A DNA stretch of 64,000 nucleotides from Epilithonimonas lactis (GTDB lineage Bacteria > Bacteroidota > Bacteroidia > Flavobacteriales > Weeksellaceae): positions 1 to 64,000 of the forward strand of contig NZ_FOFI01000006.1 of the NCBI RefSeq assembly GCF_900110605.1, given 5' to 3'. Numbering within the stretch: position 1 is the first letter of the stretch; every line of letters begins with the position of its first letter. The notes under the pieces were generated by a model. The model was not told the DNA's origin. It made no database searches and worked only from the letters and a program-made list of their open reading frames with translations. The position numbers and the translations under genes were made by a program. Positions 1-8,194 of the stretch are shown here, one piece after another.

Positions 1-951
1 TGCGTTGCCGACCTGGAAATGCGAAAACCAGACAGCAATCAAACGAGTTATTTCACAAGGATCATGGTGACGGAGACCACGCACGACGTGGATACCTTGG
101 GACATTACAAAGGGACCTTCAAGGCGATCGCAAGTGATACAGGATTTCTGCCAAGACCACAATTTGACATTCCTGCAGCGCAGCCACAGATCGCTACGGT
201 CATCAGCAATACGGACCCACAAGGCCAAGGTCGGGTAACTGTAAAGTTCGATTGGCAATTGCACGACACCACCAATTTCATCAGGATGATGAGCCCTGAT
301 GCCGGAGGAACGGATCAAATTACCCAAAATCGTGGTTATGTTGCGATACCGGAAGTTGGCGATCAGGTGATGGTAGGTTTCGTTCACAACCATCCGGACA
401 GACCTTTTGTCATGGGTGGGATGTTCCATGGTGGAATTGGACTTGGCGGAGGAATGGACAATCGCGTCAAATCGATCATGACAAGAAGTGGGCATAAAGT
501 GGTCTTCACGGAGGATGAAAGCATCATCATCACGGATAAAAGCGGAAACGAGATCCATCTGGATACCACGGGAAGCAATATCAACATCACCGCACCCGAA
601 ACGATGACCTTGAATTGTAAAAATATGAACATCAATGTCACGGAAAGCATGACCACATCCGTGGGAATGAATGCTTCTGAAACGATCGGAATGAACAGCA
701 GTCAAAGCATCGGAATGAATTCCACACAAACGGTTGGCGCCATGAAGATGACCTCCGTCATAGGTGACGCCAGTGTATTCATCACCGGAAAATTGACCGA
801 GATGATCGATGGCGATGTGCATAGTGAAACAAAGATGGAGAGAACCGAAGTGAGTGAGAAAAGCATGAACATCCAATCCAACGAATCCATCCACAAGCAT
901 GCACAAAAAGAAGTACAAAATAACAGTGGAGAGAAATCTAAAGCGAATTAG
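1..951 (+). CDS. vgrG: VgrG spike protein TssI, C-terminal part (5' end outside window)
   Basis: The reading frame is open to base 1, so only the C-terminal ~316 residues are seen. First comes an OB-fold gp5-like domain (IATVISNTDPQGQGRVTVKF, then a GYVAIPEVGDQV stretch). It is followed by a low-complexity repeat region with recurring IGMNSSQS / NINVTES units, typical of the triple-stranded beta-helix needle of VgrG/gp5. In T6SS the VgrG trimer caps the Hcp tube and carries PAAR tips and effectors. Two toxin genes with a shared N-terminal domain follow directly, so they probably ride on this VgrG. The gp27-like N-terminus and the promoter lie outside the window. The family assignment is secure; cargo specificity is inferred from position. 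Confidence 0.93.
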   Translation, partial: CVADLEMRKPDSNQTSYFTRIMVTETTHDVDTLGHYKGTFKAIASDTGFLPRPQFDIPAAQPQIATVISNTDPQGQGRVTVKFDWQLHDTTNFIRMMSPDAGGTDQITQNRGYVAIPEVGDQVMVGFVHNHPDRPFVMGGMFHGGIGLGGGMDNRVKSIMTRSGHKVVFTEDESIIITDKSGNEIHLDTTGSNINITAPETMTLNCKNMNINVTESMTTSVGMNASETIGMNSSQSIGMNSTQTVGAMKMTSVIGDASVFITGKLTEMIDGDVHSETKMERTEVSEKSMNIQSNESIHKHAQKEVQNNSGEKSKAN

Positions 952-1154
952 AAATTTGCTGCAAGAGAATTGTAAAAAAGGAACTATTACAGATTGCACG
1001 GCCTTATTTCTTACTGAAGTAAGAGTATATTAAACAACTTCGAAGTAAGATTTTTCTTAAACCAATTGTGTAAATGAATCATCTGCAAATAGAATTAGAG
1101 TCCTTGATCGTCAGATTGTTTTAATAAGATTTTCAATCCAAAAGTATATCAACC

Positions 1155-2543
1155 ATGAGCAGAACTAGAATCGTAAGAGGAATGTACACCAAAATCTCTG
1201 CAAAAGGACACAGCATGTACTCGAATGAGAACATCATTAGCAATGCTACAGGCGAGATCACCGAAGATGGTCTCACGGAAGGCATTTTCTTTGGAGACCC
1301 CAATAATCCACCTTCGACACAGATCAAAGCTAAATGTTTGGTAGAGTTTCGTCCCCATGGAAATTGGAAAGGTGAATTTGGATTTGATTGGATAAGAGCT
1401 GGTGACAGTGGTTTGGAAGGTGATAAAACTTGGATAAAAAGAATATTAGGAAAGCATTATACGGATGCAAGATATAATGTCGTAACTACTGACACAAATA
1501 GCTGGACAAACTACTTCAAGAGAGATTCTGGAATGTACACGAACCTTTTGAAATCCTTTGATACATTACAGATCAAATGGAAATCTACGAGCGGGAATCC
1601 TTATTATTATCCAGTACCAATTGTTTCATTGCTTACAAACGACAACACAGCTAAACTAAGTTTGAAGATTGACATTCAAGAGGAACCTGAAAAATTAGAA
1701 ATCAAACCTAGGAAAGATAATACAGGTCTGATCATCAATAAAGTTGATATCCCAGTAAAAAAAGGCAAATATAATCTATATAACTTTCTGACGATTAAAG
1801 CATCAAAACCTCTTAAAGAAAATATATTGGTGGATGTTTTAGCTGATGGAGAAATCTGTGGACAACTCAAAATTTTGGCCAATGACAGTAAACATATCAA
1901 GAATATCAATGTCATCATAGTGCCAGTAAAGACCAAACTTGGAGCCAGAATAAATACAGGGAGAATGGTTGGCGATGGTGAATCTTACTTCAAACAAAAT
2001 CTAAAACAAGCTCTCATAATCCCGAGTGTAAGATATCTGATCAACCCTTTGGATATGACAAATAGTACCTTTAAAACCAGGTTTTCAAAATCTGGAGTTA
2101 TAGATCTGGATGACCTATCTGTCATTAGAAGTGGACGTGCATTATTAGAATATCTGGATACTGCATTAGAAAGAAAATATCCAAGAAGATATACTAACTT
2201 TTACAAATTATATATAATTAATGAATCTTATCCCCACCCAGTAGATCCCGGTTTGATCACGCAGGGATTTTCTCTTCTCGACACAATGCATGGCGTTTTT
2301 TTCAATGGACATGATCGTTCTACCATTTCACACGAGACATTGCACGCTATGAAATTACCGCACACTTTTGACGGAATTGAGGCCGACGCAAAATTCACTT
2401 ATAAGGCACAGCAGACCGATAATATTATGGATTATTGCCATTGGTCGACAGATCTCAACGGTAATCCAAGAAAACCCGTGGAAGGGAAAACATTATTTTT
2501 TTGGCAGTGGCATCTTGTAAATCCAAATAATAAATTAAAATAA
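1155..2543 (+). CDS. Putative T6SS effector: N-terminal delivery domain plus metzincin-like zinc protease
   Basis: 462 aa, no signal peptide. Residues 1-54 (MSRTRIVRGMYTKIS...) closely match the start of the lipase effector at 3236 and look like a common T6SS loading domain. The C-terminus has a zinc-protease signature HETLHAMKLPH at residues 393-403: HExxH with a third His at metzincin spacing, but Lys where metzincins usually have Gly. It is followed by a Met-turn-like NIMDY at 423-427. The middle (about 60-330) is unrecognised and may be beta-rich. A lipoprotein gene starts 2 bp after the stop and is the likely immunity gene. Zinc-protease chemistry is well supported by motif; role as an antibacterial toxin is inferred from context downstream of vgrG. 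Confidence 0.8.
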   Translation: MSRTRIVRGMYTKISAKGHSMYSNENIISNATGEITEDGLTEGIFFGDPNNPPSTQIKAKCLVEFRPHGNWKGEFGFDWIRAGDSGLEGDKTWIKRILGKHYTDARYNVVTTDTNSWTNYFKRDSGMYTNLLKSFDTLQIKWKSTSGNPYYYPVPIVSLLTNDNTAKLSLKIDIQEEPEKLEIKPRKDNTGLIINKVDIPVKKGKYNLYNFLTIKASKPLKENILVDVLADGEICGQLKILANDSKHIKNINVIIVPVKTKLGARINTGRMVGDGESYFKQNLKQALIIPSVRYLINPLDMTNSTFKTRFSKSGVIDLDDLSVIRSGRALLEYLDTALERKYPRRYTNFYKLYIINESYPHPVDPGLITQGFSLLDTMHGVFFNGHDRSTISHETLHAMKLPHTFDGIEADAKFTYKAQQTDNIMDYCHWSTDLNGNPRKPVEGKTLFFWQWHLVNPNNKLK

Positions 2544-2545
2544 AT

Positions 2546-3175
2546 ATGAAGAATTTATTTTTATTTTTCTTGCTGACATTTATTTCTTGTGATGGGCAGG
2601 AAAAGAAAAAGACTCAAAACAAACCAGTTTCTGCTATGAAGAACTTTGATATCGAAAAATTTAATGCAAATAAGGATAAGAGAGGAATTTATCAATTCTC
2701 TTCTGACGGGAAAAACATTGAGCAGATGGCAGGAAGTGACGAAGAATTTATAGAAGAAATCATCTATCCAGCACCTTATTTTTATAGTTTTCAGAATATA
2801 TATGATGAAAAAGGTCATCTAAAATCGTCGACACAGTTACTATCCAACGTCGCTATTGGAAAATCTAAAGAATTTGATGAAAGAGGAAACATTATTAAGG
2901 AAATTGATGAAGACAAAAAGTTTGGTAAAATTACTTATCGTGAAATACTAGATCTAATAAGTGAAAAGAACAATCTAGACTTGCAAAATAACAAAGGCTG
3001 GTTTAAAGATAATCGTCTGGTTTTCGAAATTAATTTTGATGAGAGAACAAAAGTATGGACGGTAAGATCCTTAACAGGTACTCATGTTATTTCTAAAAAC
3101 AGTCCCAATGGACAAGCATTATCATCTTCTTTTTATCAGGAAATTGATGGTAATACTGGAAAAGTCATTAAATAA
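2546..3175 (+). CDS. Lipoprotein, candidate immunity protein for the metalloprotease effector
   Basis: 209 aa with a clear lipoprotein signal: a short hydrophobic stretch ending in TFISC, Cys15, then a charged DGQEKKK linker. It starts 2 bp after the protease effector, implying co-translation. The mature part has segments such as YDEKGHLKS and EFDERGNIIKEID that resemble MORN-variant/YD-like beta repeats. No catalytic motif is visible. A periplasm-facing lipoprotein directly behind a toxin gene is the usual layout of a T6SS immunity gene, so the toxin probably acts in the periplasm. The function is inferred from position only. Confidence 0.65.
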   Translation: MKNLFLFFLLTFISCDGQEKKKTQNKPVSAMKNFDIEKFNANKDKRGIYQFSSDGKNIEQMAGSDEEFIEEIIYPAPYFYSFQNIYDEKGHLKSSTQLLSNVAIGKSKEFDERGNIIKEIDEDKKFGKITYREILDLISEKNNLDLQNNKGWFKDNRLVFEINFDERTKVWTVRSLTGTHVISKNSPNGQALSSSFYQEIDGNTGKVIK

Positions 3176-3235
3176 ACTAAAAACCATTAAGGCCAGAATT
3201 TTCTTAATTTATTTTAAGCAAAAAGCAAATTAGAT

Positions 3236-4972
3236 ATGAGCAGAACCAGAATCGTAAAAGGAACGTATACAAAAGTGTCGGAAAAAGGGCATAGCATGTA
3301 TTCTAATGAGAATATCGTGACAAGTGCCAGCAATGTGGTCACAGAGGACGGGACGGAAAACGGTTTGTTCCTTGGTTCGCCGAAATCACCGCCGAAAACA
3401 AGCAATAAGATATACGATGTCGTCATGTTCGTCGCAGGAACCACGGATCCAACAAATATCGCAGGACTAAAGCATGAGGCCAATACAACTTATTGGCAGA
3501 ATAAAGAAAACCCTGCAAATTTTTGGGCTAAGTTGAAGGAATTGGGACCACAGTTTCAGAACTTATACATCGAAGGCCAATTTTTCAGTTGGTCTGGTGA
3601 CAATGATACAAAGGAAAGAAATCACGCCGCAGAACGCTTGATGGAACTCCTGTCACGTGTTTACAGATTTAAAGATAATCAGGAAGTCAGTCTGCATCTC
3701 ATCGGACATTCGCATGGTGGAAATGTCATCAATCAGTTTACCGAGCTCATCACCAACAAAGAGATGATCGCAAAATCAGAATTTCTGAAATCCCGCAAGG
3801 TCACCAAATTCCCAGAACATTGGAAGATAAAAAGCATCACGTATTTGTCTACGCCATTCTTTCAGAAAAAACACCAGTTGAACCATGGCAAACTTCACCA
3901 AAACTGCAAAATCATCAATGTTCATAATGAATATGACCTTACGCAGCAGCTCATTGCAAACTTCAGTCTTCTAAATCTGGAAGGATTACTTCAATCCTTT
4001 TCCAAAGACAAATTTGAGTTGGGAATCAAAACCCTCAAAAATGTCAACAAGGACGCCATCATGACCTACATGAAAAGCTGGATTTGGCAGGACATTGAGA
4101 ACAAAGCAAAAAAAGCGTGGAAGGAAATGGCAAATGCGGCATTGGGAATGAATCTGATAACGCAAGAGTTGATCAATTACATCAACTCTATCAAAATAAA
4201 AAATTCCAGTTTGCAGAATGAGAAGACCTCCTTTGTCAATCTGTTGAAGCAATTCCAGCAATGGACTTTTGATGTGTATAAAAACTACGCCACGTTCCCG
4301 AAGAAATCTGATAAGTCAATATTCGTTTCAAATCTGAATTTGACGCAAGGTCTACGGGTGGTCAACATTCTCTTTGCGATTACCAGCGGTCCCAAAGATA
4401 GTTACCTTCTCAGTTTGTTGGCCAATGTCTTTGCGGAAAGCCGCGGAATTACAGATAGCATCGACCAAACCGGCTGGAATCCCAAGAGACAAACTAAGGC
4501 GCTATCGATATTAGATGTTCCTATATTTGATAAAGATCCGTATCATTCCAGAAACAAAAGAAGTAAGTTCGGTGATTTCCTGAAAGGTACACAAAGTGCT
4601 GTGCAAAGTAATAATCTGGAAGATCTGCTCATGAGATTGTTCAGCCAGTTTATTAATCCTGAAGATTTTTCGTTTCTCACGAAGGTCATTGATTGGGGCA
4701 TAGAACCATTTGTCTTCGGTAAGTTGGATACGGAGGTGACCACTTTGAGAAAAAATCTAAAAATATATTCTGAATACGTGACGAAATACAACGCCGATCT
4801 GGTCGCAGAAAAAGATAAAGCCATCGTGGAGTTGGACAAAAAGCCAGGTTCCATCGTCTATCTAGCCAAGACAGCTCACAGCCTGAGTCATACGCAATTG
4901 TGGACAGACGTGGAAAAAGGGTTGAAAGAAGCTTTCAGTTCACCAAAAAGCGCACGTTACAAACCAACATAA
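3236..4972 (+). CDS. Putative T6SS lipase/esterase effector (GxSxG) with shared N-terminal delivery domain
   Basis: 578 aa, no signal peptide. Residues 1-54 (MSRTRIVKGTYTKVS...GLFLGSPKSPPK) match the N-terminus of the protease effector at 1155. The next ~130 residues look like an alpha/beta hydrolase: strand YDVVMFVAGT at about 60, then nucleophile elbow LIGHSHGG with Ser159 (GxSxG), as in Tle-type phospholipase effectors. A later STPFF stretch and acidic residues could supply the rest of the triad. The C-terminal ~300 residues are helical and unrecognised. The gene is followed after 3 bp by a small membrane protein and then two secreted paralogues, any of which may confer immunity. Membrane lipid as substrate is inferred. 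Confidence 0.78.
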   Translation: MSRTRIVKGTYTKVSEKGHSMYSNENIVTSASNVVTEDGTENGLFLGSPKSPPKTSNKIYDVVMFVAGTTDPTNIAGLKHEANTTYWQNKENPANFWAKLKELGPQFQNLYIEGQFFSWSGDNDTKERNHAAERLMELLSRVYRFKDNQEVSLHLIGHSHGGNVINQFTELITNKEMIAKSEFLKSRKVTKFPEHWKIKSITYLSTPFFQKKHQLNHGKLHQNCKIINVHNEYDLTQQLIANFSLLNLEGLLQSFSKDKFELGIKTLKNVNKDAIMTYMKSWIWQDIENKAKKAWKEMANAALGMNLITQELINYINSIKIKNSSLQNEKTSFVNLLKQFQQWTFDVYKNYATFPKKSDKSIFVSNLNLTQGLRVVNILFAITSGPKDSYLLSLLANVFAESRGITDSIDQTGWNPKRQTKALSILDVPIFDKDPYHSRNKRSKFGDFLKGTQSAVQSNNLEDLLMRLFSQFINPEDFSFLTKVIDWGIEPFVFGKLDTEVTTLRKNLKIYSEYVTKYNADLVAEKDKAIVELDKKPGSIVYLAKTAHSLSHTQLWTDVEKGLKEAFSSPKSARYKPT

Positions 4973-4975
4973 CCT

Positions 4976-5314
4976 ATGAAGAACACATCAAAATTCTTAA
5001 GTAAATTACTGATAGTTTTTGCACTATCAGTTTTATTTGTAACGTTTTACTTTTTATTTTTTTTCGCTCCTTCTTTTGAAGCTGTGACGCTGAGATCAAT
5101 TTTTAAAATCATTACGCAATTTGCGTTGGTCATCAGCATTCCTGCTTCTGTCCTATTTGTTTTGGTTGATAGTTTAATGGAAAAAATTGAGACCAAGTGG
5201 ATCTTATATTTGGTCAGAGTGGTTGTTTTTCTTGGTTTGATGTATGTGGTCAGTTTGTTTTTCTCATTATATTTGATTTCAAGTTCTTTGCTGGAAAATC
5301 CTTTTAAAGAGTAG
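4976..5314 (+). CDS. Small integral membrane protein, candidate immunity to the lipase effector
   Basis: 112 aa, almost entirely hydrophobic, with three probable membrane helices (about residues 9-32, 42-64 and 74-105). It begins 3 bp after the lipase effector stop, so it is very likely co-translated. There is no recognisable domain. An inner-membrane protein next to a lipase toxin could shield the target membrane or bind the toxin in the periplasm. That role rests on position; the coding nature is supported by length, hydrophobic periodicity and tight spacing. Confidence 0.6.
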   Translation: MKNTSKFLSKLLIVFALSVLFVTFYFLFFFAPSFEAVTLRSIFKIITQFALVISIPASVLFVLVDSLMEKIETKWILYLVRVVVFLGLMYVVSLFFSLYLISSSLLENPFKE

Positions 5315-5378
5315 TCTTGAACCACCTATCAAATTCAATCTTTCAATCATTAATTTCAATAAAGTATCATTAGAAACC

Positions 5379-5984
5379 ATGAATAAATTATCTGTCTACA
5401 TCTTGCTGATTTTGCTCTGTGTCTCTACAAGTTCATTCTCACAAAATATCAATAAAAATGCTTTCACCGAAATCGTGGGTGAGGAAGAAGGCGACCTCAA
5501 CCAGGATAAGGTGACAGACAAAATAATTGTTTCTTCCATTAATACCAATGACGTACGGCCGTTTAAATTGGAAATATGGATGTCACAACCCAATAGTAAA
5601 AAATTAAAACTTGTAGTTTCTACCACCAAACTTCTGGAGCAGCAATACGACGCTGAAAAATATAAAATGAAAAAAAATTTCCGGATCCCGGATGTTGTTA
5701 TTGAAAATGGAAAACTGACCATCCTTACCACTATCAATGAGTTGAAAAGCCGCTATGTTTTCAGATTCAAAGATGGTAACTTTGAACTAACTAATATTTC
5801 TCGAATTCTCTGGGATGGAAAAGAAACGACCACCGAAACCGAAATTGACCTCCTGAAGGGTAGCAAGGTGGTTTTTGATCAGGACTCTGGTCCAAACAAA
5901 AAATATAAAGTTAGAGATAAATCCAAGCCCAAACCTTTGCCGAAAATTCAGGATCTCACATCTGCTGACCTTGCAAATTATTGA
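5379..5984 (+). CDS. Secreted protein with DxNxDxxxD motif, tandem paralogue 1
   Basis: 201 aa with a Sec signal peptide (hydrophobic core, cleavage near SSFSQ-NI). The mature protein opens with EEEGDLNQDKVTDKIIV, an EF-hand/FG-GAP-like acidic loop followed by a beta strand, and ends in a conserved LPKIQDLTSADLANY tail. It is a clear paralogue of the next gene: same length, same EEGDLN loop, same YxFRFKDGNFEL and TETEIDLLKG blocks. The pair sits at the end of the vgrG effector cluster, so both are candidate periplasmic immunity proteins. No enzymatic motif is visible. What the loop does (perhaps calcium binding) is inferred. Confidence 0.62.
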   Translation: MNKLSVYILLILLCVSTSSFSQNINKNAFTEIVGEEEGDLNQDKVTDKIIVSSINTNDVRPFKLEIWMSQPNSKKLKLVVSTTKLLEQQYDAEKYKMKKNFRIPDVVIENGKLTILTTINELKSRYVFRFKDGNFELTNISRILWDGKETTTETEIDLLKGSKVVFDQDSGPNKKYKVRDKSKPKPLPKIQDLTSADLANY

Positions 5985-6063
5985 TATCAATGTATCATAT
6001 AAGTCACTATTAAAAGTAGTTTTAATTCATTAAACTGATCACCCAATAACACATCAACATACT

Positions 6064-6669
6064 GTGAGAAATCTTTTTCTGTACCTCATCTTAATTTTAC
6101 TTTCTTCAAATCTTCAAGCGCAGAAAACTGTTGCTAAAAATAAGTTTGATGTCATCGTAAAAGAGGAAGAAGGCGACCTGAATAATGACAAAAAAAATGA
6201 TAAGGTGATTGTAGAAATGGATGTGGTAAGTGACACAAGACCTCTCAGATTGCGGGTTTTCCTTTCACAACCCAATAAAAAAGAACTTCAGCTAGCGGTC
6301 TCATCTACTCAAATAATAGAAAGCCAATATCCCACCGAAAAGAACGGCGAGCATAGTGAGGGAACGATTCCGGACTTTTTCATTGAGGATGGGAATCTAC
6401 AAATGCTAACGGATATCCGTGGTTTCAAAAGTCGCTATACTTTTCGATTCAAGAATGACAGTTTTGAATTGATCAAAATCTCACGGGTCATTTGGGATGG
6501 AAAAAATACAACTTCAGAAACCGAGATCGATCTCTTGAAAGGAACCAAAATAGAATTTGATCAAGAACTAGGCTCGGATGAAATTTTAAATAAAAGAAAT
6601 ACTAAAAAGATCATCAAACCTCTTCCCAAAATTACGGATTTAAAATTTTCTGATCTGGAAGCTTTTTAA
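6064..6669 (+). CDS. Secreted protein with DxNxDxxxD motif, tandem paralogue 2 (GTG start)
   Basis: 201 aa; the frame begins at a GTG, giving signal peptide MRNLFLYLILILLSSNLQAQ. No ATG fits better in this frame. It shares the acidic loop EEEGDLNNDKKNDKVIVEM, the YTFRFKNDSFELIKISRVIWDGK block and the LPKITDL tail with the gene at 5379, so the two arose by tandem duplication and then diverged. It is the last + strand gene before convergent - strand genes. Like its paralogue, it is a candidate immunity or orphan immunity protein. Function is not recognised from sequence alone. Confidence 0.6.
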   Translation: MRNLFLYLILILLSSNLQAQKTVAKNKFDVIVKEEEGDLNNDKKNDKVIVEMDVVSDTRPLRLRVFLSQPNKKELQLAVSSTQIIESQYPTEKNGEHSEGTIPDFFIEDGNLQMLTDIRGFKSRYTFRFKNDSFELIKISRVIWDGKNTTSETEIDLLKGTKIEFDQELGSDEILNKRNTKKIIKPLPKITDLKFSDLEAF

Positions 6670-6749
6670 AGTGGCACTTTGTATCAACCGTGACGTTTTT
6701 ATTTTACTAAAACCTAAGTATTTGTTGAATTTGGTTGCTATTTTAACAT

Positions 6750-7139
6750 TTATTTTTGCTTCAATAAAATCACAATCCCAAAAAATAAAAATGTCAAACT
6801 GATTATGGATAAAACCAGTTGAAAGGCTGTGAAACCTCTACTGATGCCATATTTTTCACTGTAATAAATATTGATCTTATTATTAATTTCTTTTTCTGTG
6901 CCGCTATTATTTTTATCCGTTAATTGTACTGTTCTATTTTTATAATTAAATCGTAAAATTGGATAAGTTGTATAACTGGGTTTGTCAAATTTTTTATATT
7001 TATTTTCAATTCTGTCAAGTCCAACAACTAATGCCACCGTTTTTTCTCCCTGAAAAATTCGGGAAAGGGACCCAATAATACCATAGGCCAAAAATCCACC
7101 AATTAAAATTAAAGCGACCGCAAATATCCTAATGATCAT
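6750..7139 (-). CDS. Two-helix membrane protein, DUF3592-like
   Basis: 129 aa with a membrane helix at each end (about residues 4-27 and 103-126) flanking an extracytoplasmic beta-rich loop with TTYPILRFNYKNRTVQL and NIYYSEKYG segments. This is the layout of DUF3592 proteins. It is the last gene of the - strand cassette that starts at 12754, lying 45 bp downstream of a lipoprotein gene. DUF3592 proteins are often found near polymorphic toxins, so an accessory immunity role is possible but unproven. Confidence 0.6.
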   Translation of the reverse strand: MIIRIFAVALILIGGFLAYGIIGSLSRIFQGEKTVALVVGLDRIENKYKKFDKPSYTTYPILRFNYKNRTVQLTDKNNSGTEKEINNKINIYYSEKYGISRGFTAFQLVLSIISLTFLFFGIVILLKQK

Positions 7140-7184
7140 TAGGTAACATCTTAAATTAAGTACTTCATTATTGTCAAGTTTTAT

Positions 7185-8183
7185 TTACCTGATGACTTCC
7201 AACTCCTTCTTTCCCTTTGGTATATGAAAGTATAAAAGGTAGGTATTATTTTTAAACTTTCCATCTGCAACCTCGTAGTTTCCCCAGAGTGGTGAGCCAC
7301 CATCGATCACATCGATCAAAGTCGCAATCTTCCCATCGCCGTAAAGCGCAACTTTATAATTTTCAATTGGTTTCATTTTGAGCCCTTTTTGTCCCCATCT
7401 TTCTATAAAGGTGGACAGGAACTTATCATTGGTCTTTTTATCGTAAAAGTAAGCTTGGGCAATCTCCTTCTCTGCATTCAATTTCTGATTAGCTATTTGA
7501 TTCAGATTTCCATCTTGAAGCAGTTTATGAAAATTTTCATATTGTTTTAAAAGCTGTTGCTTTAAAGTATTGGCATCTACGCCGTTCAAGTCGGTACTGT
7601 TTTGCCAACCAGCCAATGTGTAGGGTACATCTGCTTCAAAAGTTCCACTGTACTCTATGTATGGTTTACCAGCATCGTTTAAAATATTTTGTCCATTTTT
7701 TTCATCTTTTTTAGTCGGCGCACGGAACTCTACAACTTTGCCAAATCGCTTTTCAATACCGCCATTATCACCGAATCTCACACCTTCTATATCCAGCTCG
7801 ACCCGGGCACCTGGCTGGATTTCGGATTGAGGAACTAGGGTAACCTTACCATCAACTTCTTTTCTGTCTCTCACAGGATAGATCCTGATTTTCCAATTTT
7901 GAACGCCTGGTTTTAGAATGGCAATATTTATAGGTGTACTTCCGCTCGCAGAACCATTACCAGGACCAAAATATCTGTCAACTGGATAATCATTGATCAA
8001 CACTTCGTAATTACATCCTCCAATGAAAATCATGGCCTGATAATTAATTCGCTGATCGATATGTTTCACATCCTTATATAAATTTCCTAATATTTCTGTT
8101 GATTTTGCATCCATAGTTTCTTTGTTTTGTCCACAACTTTGCAGGCTAATTAAACTGATTATTAAAATGAAGTATTTGTACAT
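7185..8183 (-). CDS. Lipoprotein, candidate immunity protein for the 1026-aa effector
   Basis: 332 aa. Lipoprotein signal MYKYFILIISLISLQSC with lipobox LQSC (Cys17), then GQNKE. The N-terminal half is predicted beta-rich (residues ~48-180: an IFIGGCNYEVLINDYPV strand set with a glycine-rich GPGNGSASGS loop). The C-terminal half is mostly helical, ending in a small beta unit (LYGDGKIATLIDV). It starts 11 bp downstream of the large effector on the same strand, so it is its likely immunity partner acting at the envelope. The family is not recognised by name. Confidence 0.62.
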   Translation of the reverse strand: MYKYFILIISLISLQSCGQNKETMDAKSTEILGNLYKDVKHIDQRINYQAMIFIGGCNYEVLINDYPVDRYFGPGNGSASGSTPINIAILKPGVQNWKIRIYPVRDRKEVDGKVTLVPQSEIQPGARVELDIEGVRFGDNGGIEKRFGKVVEFRAPTKKDEKNGQNILNDAGKPYIEYSGTFEADVPYTLAGWQNSTDLNGVDANTLKQQLLKQYENFHKLLQDGNLNQIANQKLNAEKEIAQAYFYDKKTNDKFLSTFIERWGQKGLKMKPIENYKVALYGDGKIATLIDVIDGGSPLWGNYEVADGKFKNNTYLLYFHIPKGKKELEVIR

Positions 8184-8194
8184 AGTTTATGATT

